Positions 32,521-40,065 of a stretch of DNA of 40,065 nucleotides are shown here, piece by piece. The stretch is from NCBI GenBank assembly GCA_019746095.1, contig JAIESL010000076.1, forward strand, positions 1 through 40,065, read 5' to 3'. The DNA comes from Caulobacteraceae bacterium. GTDB lineage: Bacteria > Pseudomonadota > Alphaproteobacteria > Caulobacterales > Caulobacteraceae. The position numbers and the translations under genes were made by a program. The notes below the pieces were generated by a model. It worked only from the letters and a program-made list of their open reading frames with translations. It searched no databases and was not told where the DNA came from. Position 1 is the stretch's first letter. Every line of letters begins with the position of its first letter.

Positions 32521-35196
32521 TCAGAACTGATACCGGACCCGGGCGCCGAAGGTGCGGGGCCGCGTGAAGAAGCGGGTGTTGTCGAACTGGGTGATGATGA
32601 TCGCCGCTTCATGAACTTCCTCAGTCAGGTTGTTGACGAAGGCCTCGAAGCGAAGGTTTCCGCCCTCGCCACCCGGGGTCCAGCCGGCACCGGCGTCGAA
32701 GGTCCAGTAGCTGCCAACCTCGTCATCCAGTCGCATGCGCGGGGCGGTCGGGTTCTGATAGTCCTCGCCGTTGAAGATCGTCATGTATTGCGACGAGCGG
32801 TACCCGGCCGAAATGACGTAGTCGAACTGGCCCGATGTTGCCGTCGGAATGGCCTGGGTGAAGTTCAGGTTGAACTGCCATTCCGGCGAGCGGGGCAGGG
32901 TCTTACCGTCGATCGACTGGAACACGGCCTCCGACGGCGAAACATCAGCCTGGAAGCGGAAGTCCTGGATCTCCTGGGCCTCCACCACCTCGGCCTTCAG
33001 GTACAGCAGGTTGAAGTCGAGGCCGATGTTGTAGGGCAGTTCGAAGCCGCCATCGAACTGGGCCCCGTAGATCCGAGAATCGGCGGCGTTGTAGGAGTAG
33101 GAGATGACCAGTGCGGTCGAGGTGTTGGCGGGCACCGGCACGACCGCGGGGCCGCCCAGGAAGTCGATGATCTGGGACACCGACAGCAGCGACGTCAGGA
33201 CCTGGTCCTTGTAGTCGTTGTAGAATAGCGAACCGTTCAGGCGGGCCCGGATGTCGCCGATCCAGAACTCGTTCTTGGAACCGATCTCATAAAGTGTGAC
33301 CGTTTCCGGCGCATAGGTCGGGGCAATCCCGGCGTTGCCGATGTTGTCGTTGAAGCCACCCGATTTGTTGCCGGTCGCGATCAGGCCGTAAAGCAGGTTG
33401 TCATCCGAGATGTCGTACTCGGCGCGGATGCGCCAGTCGACGAAGTCGGCCTGCATATCGCCGACCTGCTGGAAGATCTGGCCGCCAAAGGGCACGGCAT
33501 AGGTCAGGCGTCCGTCCGGCGCACAGGTCCAGAAGTCGCCGGTCACCGTATCGAGACAGGCCGGCCGGACCGGGGCACCACCGCCGACGGGTCCGTTTAC
33601 GAATACGTCATCGACATTGTCCCTCGCGCCAAAGGAGCGGACACCGTTGAAGTAGAAGGCCAGAACTTCCGCGTCGGTGATCGTGCCGTTGCCGTCGGTG
33701 TCGGGGTTGAAGTTGGTGCGGCCGCGGCCAGCGAACTCAAAGCCCTCGGTGCCCACCCGCACGCCGCCGCAGCAGGCGAAGCCGTCACCACCGAGCGCGA
33801 AGCCGTAGCGGGCTGCGACGCCGCGGCGGCTCTTCTCGTCCTCGGTGTAGCGCGCACCGATCGTCATGCGGAACCGGTCGGTGAAGTCGTAGGTTGCGTC
33901 GGCGAAAACGGCGAACGAGCTGGTGTCGACATCGGGCATGTTGAACTCGACGCCCTGGAAGAACAGCCCGCGGTCCCCGGTCGAGCCGAGGAAGGCATAC
34001 TGGTCTTCTTCCATATAGAAGGCCCCGGCGCTCCAGATCAGCGGACCCTCATTGTCGAAGAAGCGCAGTTCGTGGGTCTTGGACTGGCTGTCCGTGATCG
34101 ACTGGAAGCGCGAGAAATTGTCGATGGTCTCATTGATGCCCCCGGGACCCGTCAAGTCCGCGATGACACCGTCGTAGAAGGGCGAAAGGGGAGTCGCGGC
34201 CTCATAGTTGTAGACCAGGTCGCGATAGCTGGCGGTGTATTCGACATCGAACATGTCACCGTCGTAGCCGAGGGTCGCGCGGGCGCCCCAGTGGCGGGTG
34301 TCCAGTTCGGGCGTGAAGGCCCGGCCGATCACGCGACGCGGATCGTCGATGTCGTCTGGATTGATGCCTTCGCCGAGGGGGCGTGCATAGTTGGTCCCGG
34401 TGTAACCGCTGCCCGTTTCATTGATATAGTCGGCAGCGAGGAGGAGGCTGAACCGGCTGTCGGGCTCGTAGAGGAACTGTATACGCGCCGCGTTGTTGTC
34501 TTCGGCCTCAGCGCCACCGACCCCAGCGGGGCCGACATCCGTGTAGTAGCTGTCGTGAGCGAGGTGGTAGCCCGCAATCCGGACGGCGGCATTATCGCCG
34601 AGCGGAATGTTGACCATACCCTGAAGCACACGCTGCTGGTAGTTGCCGATCTCAGCCTCAATCACGCTGTCAAACACACCCAGGCCAGGCCGCCAGGGCA
34701 CGATGTTCACTGTACCGGCCGTGGCGTTCCGGCCGCGCAGCGTGCCCTGAGGCCCGATGTTCACTTCAACGCGCTGGATGTCGAAAAAGGCGGAGCCGAT
34801 GCCGGCGGGGCGGGGCAGGTAGACGCCGTCGAAATGGGTCGCCGCAGCCGGGTCGCCCAGTTCGGTGTTGTTGGACGAGCCGACCCCGCGGATCCAGACC
34901 TCGATATTGCCGCCATTGTTCGCGACCGAGAGGCCCGGGACCCGGCCTTCAAGATCGGTGATGTCCTGGACACCGACAGCCTTCATGTCCGCGCCGGACA
35001 GGACCGCGGCGGTGCCGGCGTAATCCTGGAGATTCTGTTCGCGGCGCTCAACCGTGACGACGACGTCGTCGAGCTGTGCCGCCTCTTCGTCCGGGTCCTG
35101 GGCCGGGGTTGGAGCGGACGGCGCAGTCTGGGCGAAAACGGGTGTCGCCAGGGCCATGGTGACGCCGCACAGAAGAGCGGTTTTCAGCTTGCGCAT
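32521..35196 (-). CDS. TonB-dependent receptor for a carbohydrate ligand
   Basis: The start at 35196 has GGGAGGA with 8-bp spacing. It gives an 891-residue precursor with a signal peptide (cleavage near VFAQ-TAPSA), a TonB box (DVVVTVERREQNLQD), and a plug domain (LEGRVPGLSVANNGGNIEVWIRG; VNIGPQGTLRGRNATAGTVNI). A long barrel follows, ending FTRPRTFGARVRYQF with the terminal Phe. It shares this proteobacterial TBDR style with receptors for plant or algal polysaccharides. Context (LacI regulator, GH3, GH16, two MFS carriers) points to import of beta-glucan oligosaccharides. The promoter region contains a 16-bp operator at 35257-35272, so it should be repressed by the adjacent LacI-type protein until the inducer appears. 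Confidence 0.93.
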   Translation of the reverse strand: MRKLKTALLCGVTMALATPVFAQTAPSAPTPAQDPDEEAAQLDDVVVTVERREQNLQDYAGTAAVLSGADMKAVGVQDITDLEGRVPGLSVANNGGNIEVWIRGVGSSNNTELGDPAAATHFDGVYLPRPAGIGSAFFDIQRVEVNIGPQGTLRGRNATAGTVNIVPWRPGLGVFDSVIEAEIGNYQQRVLQGMVNIPLGDNAAVRIAGYHLAHDSYYTDVGPAGVGGAEAEDNNAARIQFLYEPDSRFSLLLAADYINETGSGYTGTNYARPLGEGINPDDIDDPRRVIGRAFTPELDTRHWGARATLGYDGDMFDVEYTASYRDLVYNYEAATPLSPFYDGVIADLTGPGGINETIDNFSRFQSITDSQSKTHELRFFDNEGPLIWSAGAFYMEEDQYAFLGSTGDRGLFFQGVEFNMPDVDTSSFAVFADATYDFTDRFRMTIGARYTEDEKSRRGVAARYGFALGGDGFACCGGVRVGTEGFEFAGRGRTNFNPDTDGNGTITDAEVLAFYFNGVRSFGARDNVDDVFVNGPVGGGAPVRPACLDTVTGDFWTCAPDGRLTYAVPFGGQIFQQVGDMQADFVDWRIRAEYDISDDNLLYGLIATGNKSGGFNDNIGNAGIAPTYAPETVTLYEIGSKNEFWIGDIRARLNGSLFYNDYKDQVLTSLLSVSQIIDFLGGPAVVPVPANTSTALVISYSYNAADSRIYGAQFDGGFELPYNIGLDFNLLYLKAEVVEAQEIQDFRFQADVSPSEAVFQSIDGKTLPRSPEWQFNLNFTQAIPTATSGQFDYVISAGYRSSQYMTIFNGEDYQNPTAPRMRLDDEVGSYWTFDAGAGWTPGGEGGNLRFEAFVNNLTEEVHEAAIIITQFDNTRFFTRPRTFGARVRYQF

Positions 35197-35256
35197 GGTG
35201 TTAGTCCTCCCGATGCGGCGCGTTTGCTCTGCCGCTTGCCTACAAATCGCCATTGT

Positions 35257-35272
35257 TTGACAACGTTGTCAA
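35257..35272. promoter_or_regulatory. LacI-family operator TTGACAACGTTGTCAA
   Basis: A perfect 16-bp palindrome with the central CG typical of LacI/GalR operators, 60 bp upstream of the receptor start and 94 bp upstream of the regulator start. An identical copy is at 38950-38965. The half-site contains TTGACA, a -35 hexamer, so binding would block RNA polymerase. Confidence 0.85.
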
Positions 35273-35366
35273 TAGTCGGAATTCGGTGGCGTGGAGCCCC
35301 GGAGTTCGTGCAACATCGGCGCTTCGCATCATGCCGGTGACGTTACCGAAGGCCGAGAATTCCAGG

Positions 35367-36407
35367 ATGACCAAGGTCACTATCCGGCATGTGGCTGCCG
35401 AGGCTGGGGTCGCCGTGAAGACGGTCTCCCGGGTCGTGAATGGCGAGCCGAATGTGACCCAAGAATTGCGGGACCGGGTTTCGCGAGCCGTCGACCGGCT
35501 CGGCTATGTGCCCAGTATGGCGGCGCGCAGGATGGGGGGCTCGCGGTCCTATCTGCTGGTCGCGCTGAACGATCGCAACAACACGATCAACAACTGGCGC
35601 AGCGGCCGCGGGAACGACTGGATCGATCAGATGCTGCACGGCGCGATGCTGACCTGCGAGGCCAATGGCTACCGGATGTTGTTCGAGCTGGTTGACGGAA
35701 CGTCAGACGATCTGGACCGCAAGGTGGTCGGCGTCCTGTCGGCGCTCCAGCCGGACGGACTGATCCTGACCCCGCCGCACTCCCAGAACGAGGCCCTGGT
35801 GCAGATGCTGGTTCGCCGGAAGGTGCCCGTGGTGCGGCTGGGCGTCCGCGCCGAGGGCTTGGGGCTGGGGGTGTATATGGACGAGCGCGCGGCGGGGGCT
35901 GCTGCGACCCGCCATCTGACGTCCCTGGGGCACGTCCGCATCGCCTTCATCGCCGGCAGTGACCGGTTCGAGGCCTCCGAGTCACGACGCCTTGGCTATC
36001 TGGATGCATTGGAAGAGGCCGGCATTCCGGCGGATCCGGCTCTGCAGGCACCCGGCGATTTCACCTATGAGAGCGGCCTCGAGGCCACGGCGCGGCTGCT
36101 GTCGCTGGACCCGCGGCCGACCGCCGTGGTCGCCAGCAACGATGAGATGGCACTGGCGGCCCTGCATTGCGCAGGGCGGGATGGGCTGTCCGTGCCGGCT
36201 GACCTGTCGATCGTCAGCTTCGATGATACGCCCGGCGTCCGGCTCAGCGTGCCGTCCCTGACCAGTATCCGGCAACCGATTTCGGAGATGGCGGCCAAGG
36301 CCGCGGAACTCCTCATCGCCGCCAGCAAGGACGGGGAGTCCTTGCCCGCCGACCATTTGCTGCCGTTCCGTCTGATCGTCCGTGGGTCGACCACGGCCCG
36401 GTCCTGA
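35367..36407 (+). CDS. LacI-family transcriptional regulator
   Basis: The ATG at 35367 places the helix-turn-helix at the very N-terminus, as is normal (VTIRHVAAEAGVAVKTVSRVVNG), followed by the hinge helix region (YVPSMAARRM). An in-frame ATG at 35331 is an alternative. The ~346-residue protein continues with a periplasmic-binding-like effector domain (LLVALNDRNN; GLILTPPHSQNEALV; HVRIAFIAGSDRFEASESRRLGY; AVVASNDEMALAAL; LSIVSFDDTP). It is transcribed divergently from the receptor with the palindromic operator between them, so auto-regulation is likely. It probably represses the beta-glucan genes and is released by a glucose oligomer or related sugar; the inducer is inferred. It converges with the GH3 gene with 3 bp between the stops. 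Confidence 0.94.
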   Translation: MTKVTIRHVAAEAGVAVKTVSRVVNGEPNVTQELRDRVSRAVDRLGYVPSMAARRMGGSRSYLLVALNDRNNTINNWRSGRGNDWIDQMLHGAMLTCEANGYRMLFELVDGTSDDLDRKVVGVLSALQPDGLILTPPHSQNEALVQMLVRRKVPVVRLGVRAEGLGLGVYMDERAAGAAATRHLTSLGHVRIAFIAGSDRFEASESRRLGYLDALEEAGIPADPALQAPGDFTYESGLEATARLLSLDPRPTAVVASNDEMALAALHCAGRDGLSVPADLSIVSFDDTPGVRLSVPSLTSIRQPISEMAAKAAELLIAASKDGESLPADHLLPFRLIVRGSTTARS

Positions 36408-36410
36408 CGG

Positions 36411-38909
36411 TCACTCGGCGGGACAGACCGCCGTCGGGGCCTCGACCAGTCGGACGTCCTCAAGGCTGATGATCGCCGGCTCTGAAGCCTCGACGATCAG
36501 AAGCCGGTCAACGCTGATGGCCGCGCGGCCGTTCGGGCCTGAGAAGCAGTGCAATGGCACGATGATCTGGTTCCAGTCCGTTCCCGCAACGGCCGGCCAG
36601 TCGATCAATCCGTCGCCAAATCCCAGCCGAAACGCACCGGCGGAATCGGGCTCCAACCGGAAGCGGATGCCGAGGGCGACTGTGCCCATGTCTTCTTCGG
36701 AGAGGTCGAGTGCTGGACCGGTGATGATCGCACGGCCGGGTCCGGAGAAGCTCAGGCGACGGGCGCTCTCCTGGGCGGCACCATCGACCGGCATCAACTG
36801 GACCCGGGCCCTCGGACTGCTGCCACGCGCGCCGTCGGCGACCCGCGCCTCTCCGCCGTCGTCCCGGAGCACGAGGCCCCACGGCGTTACGAAACGGCCC
36901 TCGTCATACAGAACGCGGTCACTTTCGGTGCGATGCTGCGGAGCCTCGGCCAGCCGGGGCGTAACCGCAGGCCGGGCGTAGGCGAGGCCGAAACCGAGCG
37001 GAAACTGCGGATCGTAGTCAGCGTCCCCGACGTTCTGTGGCGGCTGGTCCGGACGGCGCGGCCAGCTGAAGGAGAGCGCGCCGTGGAAGTCGGCGCGGGG
37101 CTGTCCTGCACGGTCGCCGATAAGGATGTCGGCGATCCCGCCGCCCTCGGAACCGGGCAGCCAGGCCGCGACGAAGGCGTCAGCCGCGTTGATCTCAGGG
37201 TTCACATAAAGGGGGCGGCCGGAGAGGAAGACGGCGACGGTCGGGATGCCGGAGGCACGCAGGCGGTGGAGGATTTCGAGGGGCCGCTCGGGTCGGAAGT
37301 CGAGGTCCGGAACATCGCCCTGGAATTCTGCATAGGGCGTCTCGCCGAAGACGACGATGGCTACGTCCGGGCGTGTCTCAAAGCTGCCGTCCGGGCTCAG
37401 GACCGCCTGGCCGCCCATGCCGTCGACAGCCGACTTCAAACCCTCCCAGATCGATTCTGCACCGGGGAAGTCGGCGCGGGTGTTTCCGGTTCCCTGCCAG
37501 TTGATGGTCCAACCACCCGCGGCCTGGCCGATGTCGTCGGCGCTGCCGGCGACCAGAATGCGCGCATCTCCACGGATCGGGAGAACCTCGTCGTTCTTCA
37601 GAAGCACGAGGGATTTGCGGACGGCCTCGCGCGCAAGATCGCGGTGGGCCGCCGAGCCCAGAAGAGACACCTCGCCCTCGACGGGCCGCAGTGATTCGAA
37701 CACGCCGGTCTTGACCTTGACGCGCAGGATCCGCTGCACCGCCTCGTCAAGCCGGCGTGGGGAAATCTCGCCAGACCGGACCTGGGCGAGGGTGTTTTCG
37801 TACAACGGCCTCCAGCTGTCAGGGGCCATGAACATATCGACACCCGCGTTGAAGGCGGCGGGGCAGGATTCATTGGTGCAGCCGGGTAGCTGGCCGTGGG
37901 CGTTCCAGTCGCCAACCACAAAGCCGTCGAACCCGAGCGGGCCACGCAGCACATCCGTCAGCAGGCCTGTATTGCCCGTGTGTTTGACGCCGTTCCAGCT
38001 GGAGAAGCTGGCCATGATGGTCAGGACCCCGGCATCGATGGCGGGCGGATAGCCGGCGGCGTGGACCGCGATCAGGGTCTGCTCATCGATGACCGCGTCG
38101 CCCTGATCCTTGCCGGCGAAGGTGCCGCCGTCGGCGAGAAAATGCTTGGCGGAGCCGGCGATGTGTCCACCGGCCAGGATCCCCAGGCCCAGTTCGCCCT
38201 GCAGGCCGAGCGTCATGGCTCCGGCGTAGGAGGCGACGATGGCCGGGTCTTCCGAATAGCCCTCATAGGCCCGGCCCCAGCGGTCGTCCCGCGGGACGGC
38301 AAGGGTAGGGCCGAAGGTCCAGTCGGCCCCGGTCACGGCAACCTCAAGGGCTGTAGCCTGGCCGATCCGGCGAATCAGGTCCGGATCGCGGGCGGCCCCA
38401 AGGCCGATGTTGTGAGGAAAGAGCGTCGCCCCGATGACGTTGTTGTGGCCGTGGACGGCGTCGATCCCGAACAGGAGCGGCACCCGGGCCCCCGGTCGGG
38501 CGGCCGCGGCGGCGCGGAACTCTCGCGCCAGCTCGACCCAAGCCATGGCAGGCGCGCGTTCGTCTCCGCCGGGTGCCGAATTCCCTCCGGCCAGGATCGA
38601 GCCGATCGGATAACGGGCGAGGTCGGCGGGCGTGATTGAGCCGATATCGGCCTGGATCGTCTGCCCGACCTTTTCCTCCAGCGTCATCCGTTCCATCAGC
38701 GCCGCGACAAAGGCCTCGGTCCGGGCGTCGCTCATGGCTGCAGGAGAATGACTGACCGGCCAGGCCGCCGTATCAACCTCTCCGGCACGGGCCGGGGTCT
38801 GGGCCCATGTGGGGCGGGGGACGGCCGCAAGCGCCGTGGATGCGAGGAGGACCGCTGTTGCGGCCGCGGCGGTCGCCAGCGTCCGCCGGTTGACAGTGAC
38901 CATGGTCAT
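36411..38909 (-). CDS. Glycoside hydrolase family 3 exo-beta-glucosidase/glucanase
   Basis: The start at 38909 has GGGAG 7 bp upstream; upstream in-frame codons cross the operator and are rejected. The 832-residue precursor has a signal peptide with a weak twin-arginine look (NRRTLATAAAATAVLL). The GH3 barrel is clear: LFGIDAVHGHNNV, KHFLADGG and nucleophile D334 in GFVVGDWNAHGQ, then a GH3 C-terminal alpha/beta domain (SLVLLKNDEVLPI). An extra C-terminal ~150-residue domain resembles a carbohydrate-binding or jelly-roll module. The GDWNAHGQLPGC form matches exo-1,3/1,4-beta-glucanases of the ExoP type. It is periplasmic or cell-surface, likely trimming beta-1,3-glucan oligomers to glucose. 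It is divergent from GH16 with a shared LacI operator. Confidence 0.94.
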   Translation of the reverse strand: MTMVTVNRRTLATAAAATAVLLASTALAAVPRPTWAQTPARAGEVDTAAWPVSHSPAAMSDARTEAFVAALMERMTLEEKVGQTIQADIGSITPADLARYPIGSILAGGNSAPGGDERAPAMAWVELAREFRAAAAARPGARVPLLFGIDAVHGHNNVIGATLFPHNIGLGAARDPDLIRRIGQATALEVAVTGADWTFGPTLAVPRDDRWGRAYEGYSEDPAIVASYAGAMTLGLQGELGLGILAGGHIAGSAKHFLADGGTFAGKDQGDAVIDEQTLIAVHAAGYPPAIDAGVLTIMASFSSWNGVKHTGNTGLLTDVLRGPLGFDGFVVGDWNAHGQLPGCTNESCPAAFNAGVDMFMAPDSWRPLYENTLAQVRSGEISPRRLDEAVQRILRVKVKTGVFESLRPVEGEVSLLGSAAHRDLAREAVRKSLVLLKNDEVLPIRGDARILVAGSADDIGQAAGGWTINWQGTGNTRADFPGAESIWEGLKSAVDGMGGQAVLSPDGSFETRPDVAIVVFGETPYAEFQGDVPDLDFRPERPLEILHRLRASGIPTVAVFLSGRPLYVNPEINAADAFVAAWLPGSEGGGIADILIGDRAGQPRADFHGALSFSWPRRPDQPPQNVGDADYDPQFPLGFGLAYARPAVTPRLAEAPQHRTESDRVLYDEGRFVTPWGLVLRDDGGEARVADGARGSSPRARVQLMPVDGAAQESARRLSFSGPGRAIITGPALDLSEEDMGTVALGIRFRLEPDSAGAFRLGFGDGLIDWPAVAGTDWNQIIVPLHCFSGPNGRAAISVDRLLIVEASEPAIISLEDVRLVEAPTAVCPAE

Positions 38910-38949
38910 GACTGAACTCCCAGGCTCGATATCCTGAACGTGTCCGGCA

Positions 38950-38965
38950 TTGACAACGTTGTCAA
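38950..38965. promoter_or_regulatory. LacI-family operator TTGACAACGTTGTCAA (second copy)
   Basis: Identical to the palindrome at 35257-35272. It lies between the divergent GH3 start (38909) and GH16 start (39013), 40 and 47 bp away. On the minus strand its TTGTCA half is 17 bp from GATATC, a plausible -35/-10 pair for GH3. Confidence 0.85.
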
Positions 38966-39012
38966 ATGTCGTTTGCCTGAGCCGGGAGATGGAGGCCGAG
39001 CCCGGTAGATTC

Positions 39013-39867
39013 ATGACCACAGTTGTGACCCGTTCCCTTGGAGCCGGCCTGGCGGCGCTGTTGATCTGGGGTGGCACCGCCCCGGCCATGGCCCAGGATG
39101 GCAGCCTCCCGGGATACCGGCTTGTCTGGAACGACGAGTTCAACATCAATGGCCTCCCGGATCCAACGCGCTGGACCTATGACGTCGAGCGGAACCGTGA
39201 GGGCTGGTACAATAACGAGCTCCAGTACTACTCGTCCGGCCGGGCCGAGAATGCGCGGGTCGAGGGCGGGCACCTGATCATCGAGGCCCGACTCGAGACG
39301 CTCGACCCGGCCACGACGCCGGACTGGGGCGGGCAGGCCTTCACTTCGGCGCGTCTGGTGACCCGTGAGCGGGCGGGCTGGACCTATGGCTTCTTCGAAG
39401 TCAGGGCCAAGGTGCCCTGCGGTCGGGGAACCTGGCCTGCCGCCTGGCTGCTTCCTGTGGCTGACGTCGAATGGCCGAGCGGCGGCGAGATCGACATCCT
39501 AGAACACGTCGGCCACGATCCTGGCGTGGTGCACGGCACGGTGCACACAACCCGCTACAACCATACCCGGGGCAGCGAGCGCGGAGGCCGCAAGCGTGTC
39601 GCTGATGCATGTGGAGCCTTCCATCGCTACCAGGTCCTGTGGACCCCCGAAGCGATCAATTTCGGGGTCGATGACGTCGGCTTCTACGCGTTCCGCAACG
39701 ACGGTCGCGGCGACCCGGCGACCTGGCCGTTCGACCAACCCTTCTATGCCATTCTCAATCTCGCCGTGGGCGGTGACTGGGGCGGGGCCGAGGGCATCGA
39801 CCGCCGGGCGTTCCCGGAGACTCTGGAAGTCGATTACATCAGGGTGTTCCAGAGGACGGCGCCTTGA
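39013..39867 (+). CDS. Glycoside hydrolase family 16 endo-beta-1,3-glucanase (laminarinase-like)
   Basis: The start at 39013 gives a 284-residue precursor with a signal peptide (cleavage near AMAQ-DGSLP); an in-frame ATG at 38989 is possible, but its ribosome site is too close. The GH16 signature is complete: E159-I-D161-I-L-E164 (nucleophile, helper Asp, acid/base). It is preceded by GRGTWPAAWLLP and followed by GTVHTTRYNH. The N-terminal VWNDEFN and EGWYNNELQYY motifs are typical of bacterial laminarinases. It is a secreted endo-enzyme that would cut beta-1,3-glucan for uptake by the receptor and final hydrolysis by GH3. It is under the LacI-type operator 47 bp upstream. The next gene, a sugar permease, begins 106 bp downstream. 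Confidence 0.95.
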   Translation: MTTVVTRSLGAGLAALLIWGGTAPAMAQDGSLPGYRLVWNDEFNINGLPDPTRWTYDVERNREGWYNNELQYYSSGRAENARVEGGHLIIEARLETLDPATTPDWGGQAFTSARLVTRERAGWTYGFFEVRAKVPCGRGTWPAAWLLPVADVEWPSGGEIDILEHVGHDPGVVHGTVHTTRYNHTRGSERGGRKRVADACGAFHRYQVLWTPEAINFGVDDVGFYAFRNDGRGDPATWPFDQPFYAILNLAVGGDWGGAEGIDRRAFPETLEVDYIRVFQRTAP

Positions 39868-39973
39868 GCCCCGGGCCGTGGCTAGCGCCCGGAAAACCCG
39901 CGAGCGCCGCGAACCCCCATCAAGCCAGTTCCCATAATCAACCGATCGAGAGACCGGTCCAGGAGACGTCGGA

Positions 39974-40065
39974 ATGACCGTGACCCCGCCAGCCAGGCCG
40001 AAGGGCACAGGCCTCGCCTTCGCCTATGTGACGACCCTCTTCTTCGCCTGGGGTTTCGTGACCTC
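39974..40065 (+). CDS. MFS sugar permease, FucP/GluP-like (3' partial)
   Basis: AGGAG at 39961-39965 lies 8 bp before the ATG. Only the first 30 residues are inside the window. The start of helix 1 (GLAFAYVTTLFFAWGFVT) closely matches the fucose/glucose-galactose permease family (FAFVTxLFFxWGF). It follows GH16 on the same strand and would import the glucose released by GH16 and GH3. The gene is cut by the window edge. Confidence 0.75.
   Translation, partial: MTVTPPARPKGTGLAFAYVTTLFFAWGFVT

Noticed and set aside
39871..39892. CCGGGC...GCCCGG hairpin after the GH16 gene
   Set aside because: A six-base stem with a ten-base loop and no following T-run; not supported as a terminator.

Overview
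The window is a high-G+C Gram-negative chromosome segment. Several traits point to an alphaproteobacterium of the Caulobacter/Brevundimonas type: ATGA-type gene overlaps, System I cytochrome c maturation genes, many TonB-dependent receptors, and DUF305/LVIVD proteins. This placement is inferred from gene content and style; no rRNA or other marker gene is present. No tRNA, insertion sequence, integrase or CRISPR array was seen.

Region A (1-22728) looks like one functional neighbourhood built around multihaem electron transfer. The plus strand opens with a 5'-truncated tandem GlcG/HbpS-like protein, an outer-membrane barrel protein and a secreted decahaem cytochrome c carrying C-terminal LVIVD repeats. 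A minus-strand pair follows: a CHASE2 class III nucleotidyl cyclase and a metallophosphoesterase of the type that includes cAMP phosphodiesterases. Divergent to it is a TPR/beta-barrel protein with a secreted FecR-domain protein. A second minus-strand operon encodes a cytosolic flavoenzyme fused to two cyclic-nucleotide-binding domains and four [4Fe-4S] sites, a predicted di-haem membrane cytochrome b, and a membrane-anchored decahaem cytochrome c with a cytoplasmic FHA domain. Divergent from that operon are ccmF, ccmG, ccmH and ccmI. Read together, this suggests a cyclic-nucleotide- and phosphorylation-gated electron path from NAD(P)H through the inner membrane to periplasmic or outer-surface cytochromes, with its own second-messenger synthesis and degradation and part of a haem-attachment system. 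The parts are seen in the sequence; the assembled pathway is inference.

Region B (22803-31024) holds an aldehyde dehydrogenase, then a small secreted protein, a DUF305 protein and a secreted LVIVD protein in a tight operon. After these comes a TonB-dependent receptor whose signal peptide appears to be out of frame by one base at a C6 run, and a convergent TIGR03032-family gene.

Region C (31173-40065) is a beta-glucan (laminarin-like) utilisation locus: an MFS transporter, a TonB-dependent receptor, a LacI-family regulator, a GH3 exo-glucosidase, a GH16 endo-glucanase and the start of a FucP-like sugar permease. Two identical 16-bp perfect palindromes, one in each divergent promoter region, are very probably the LacI-type operators that tie the locus together.
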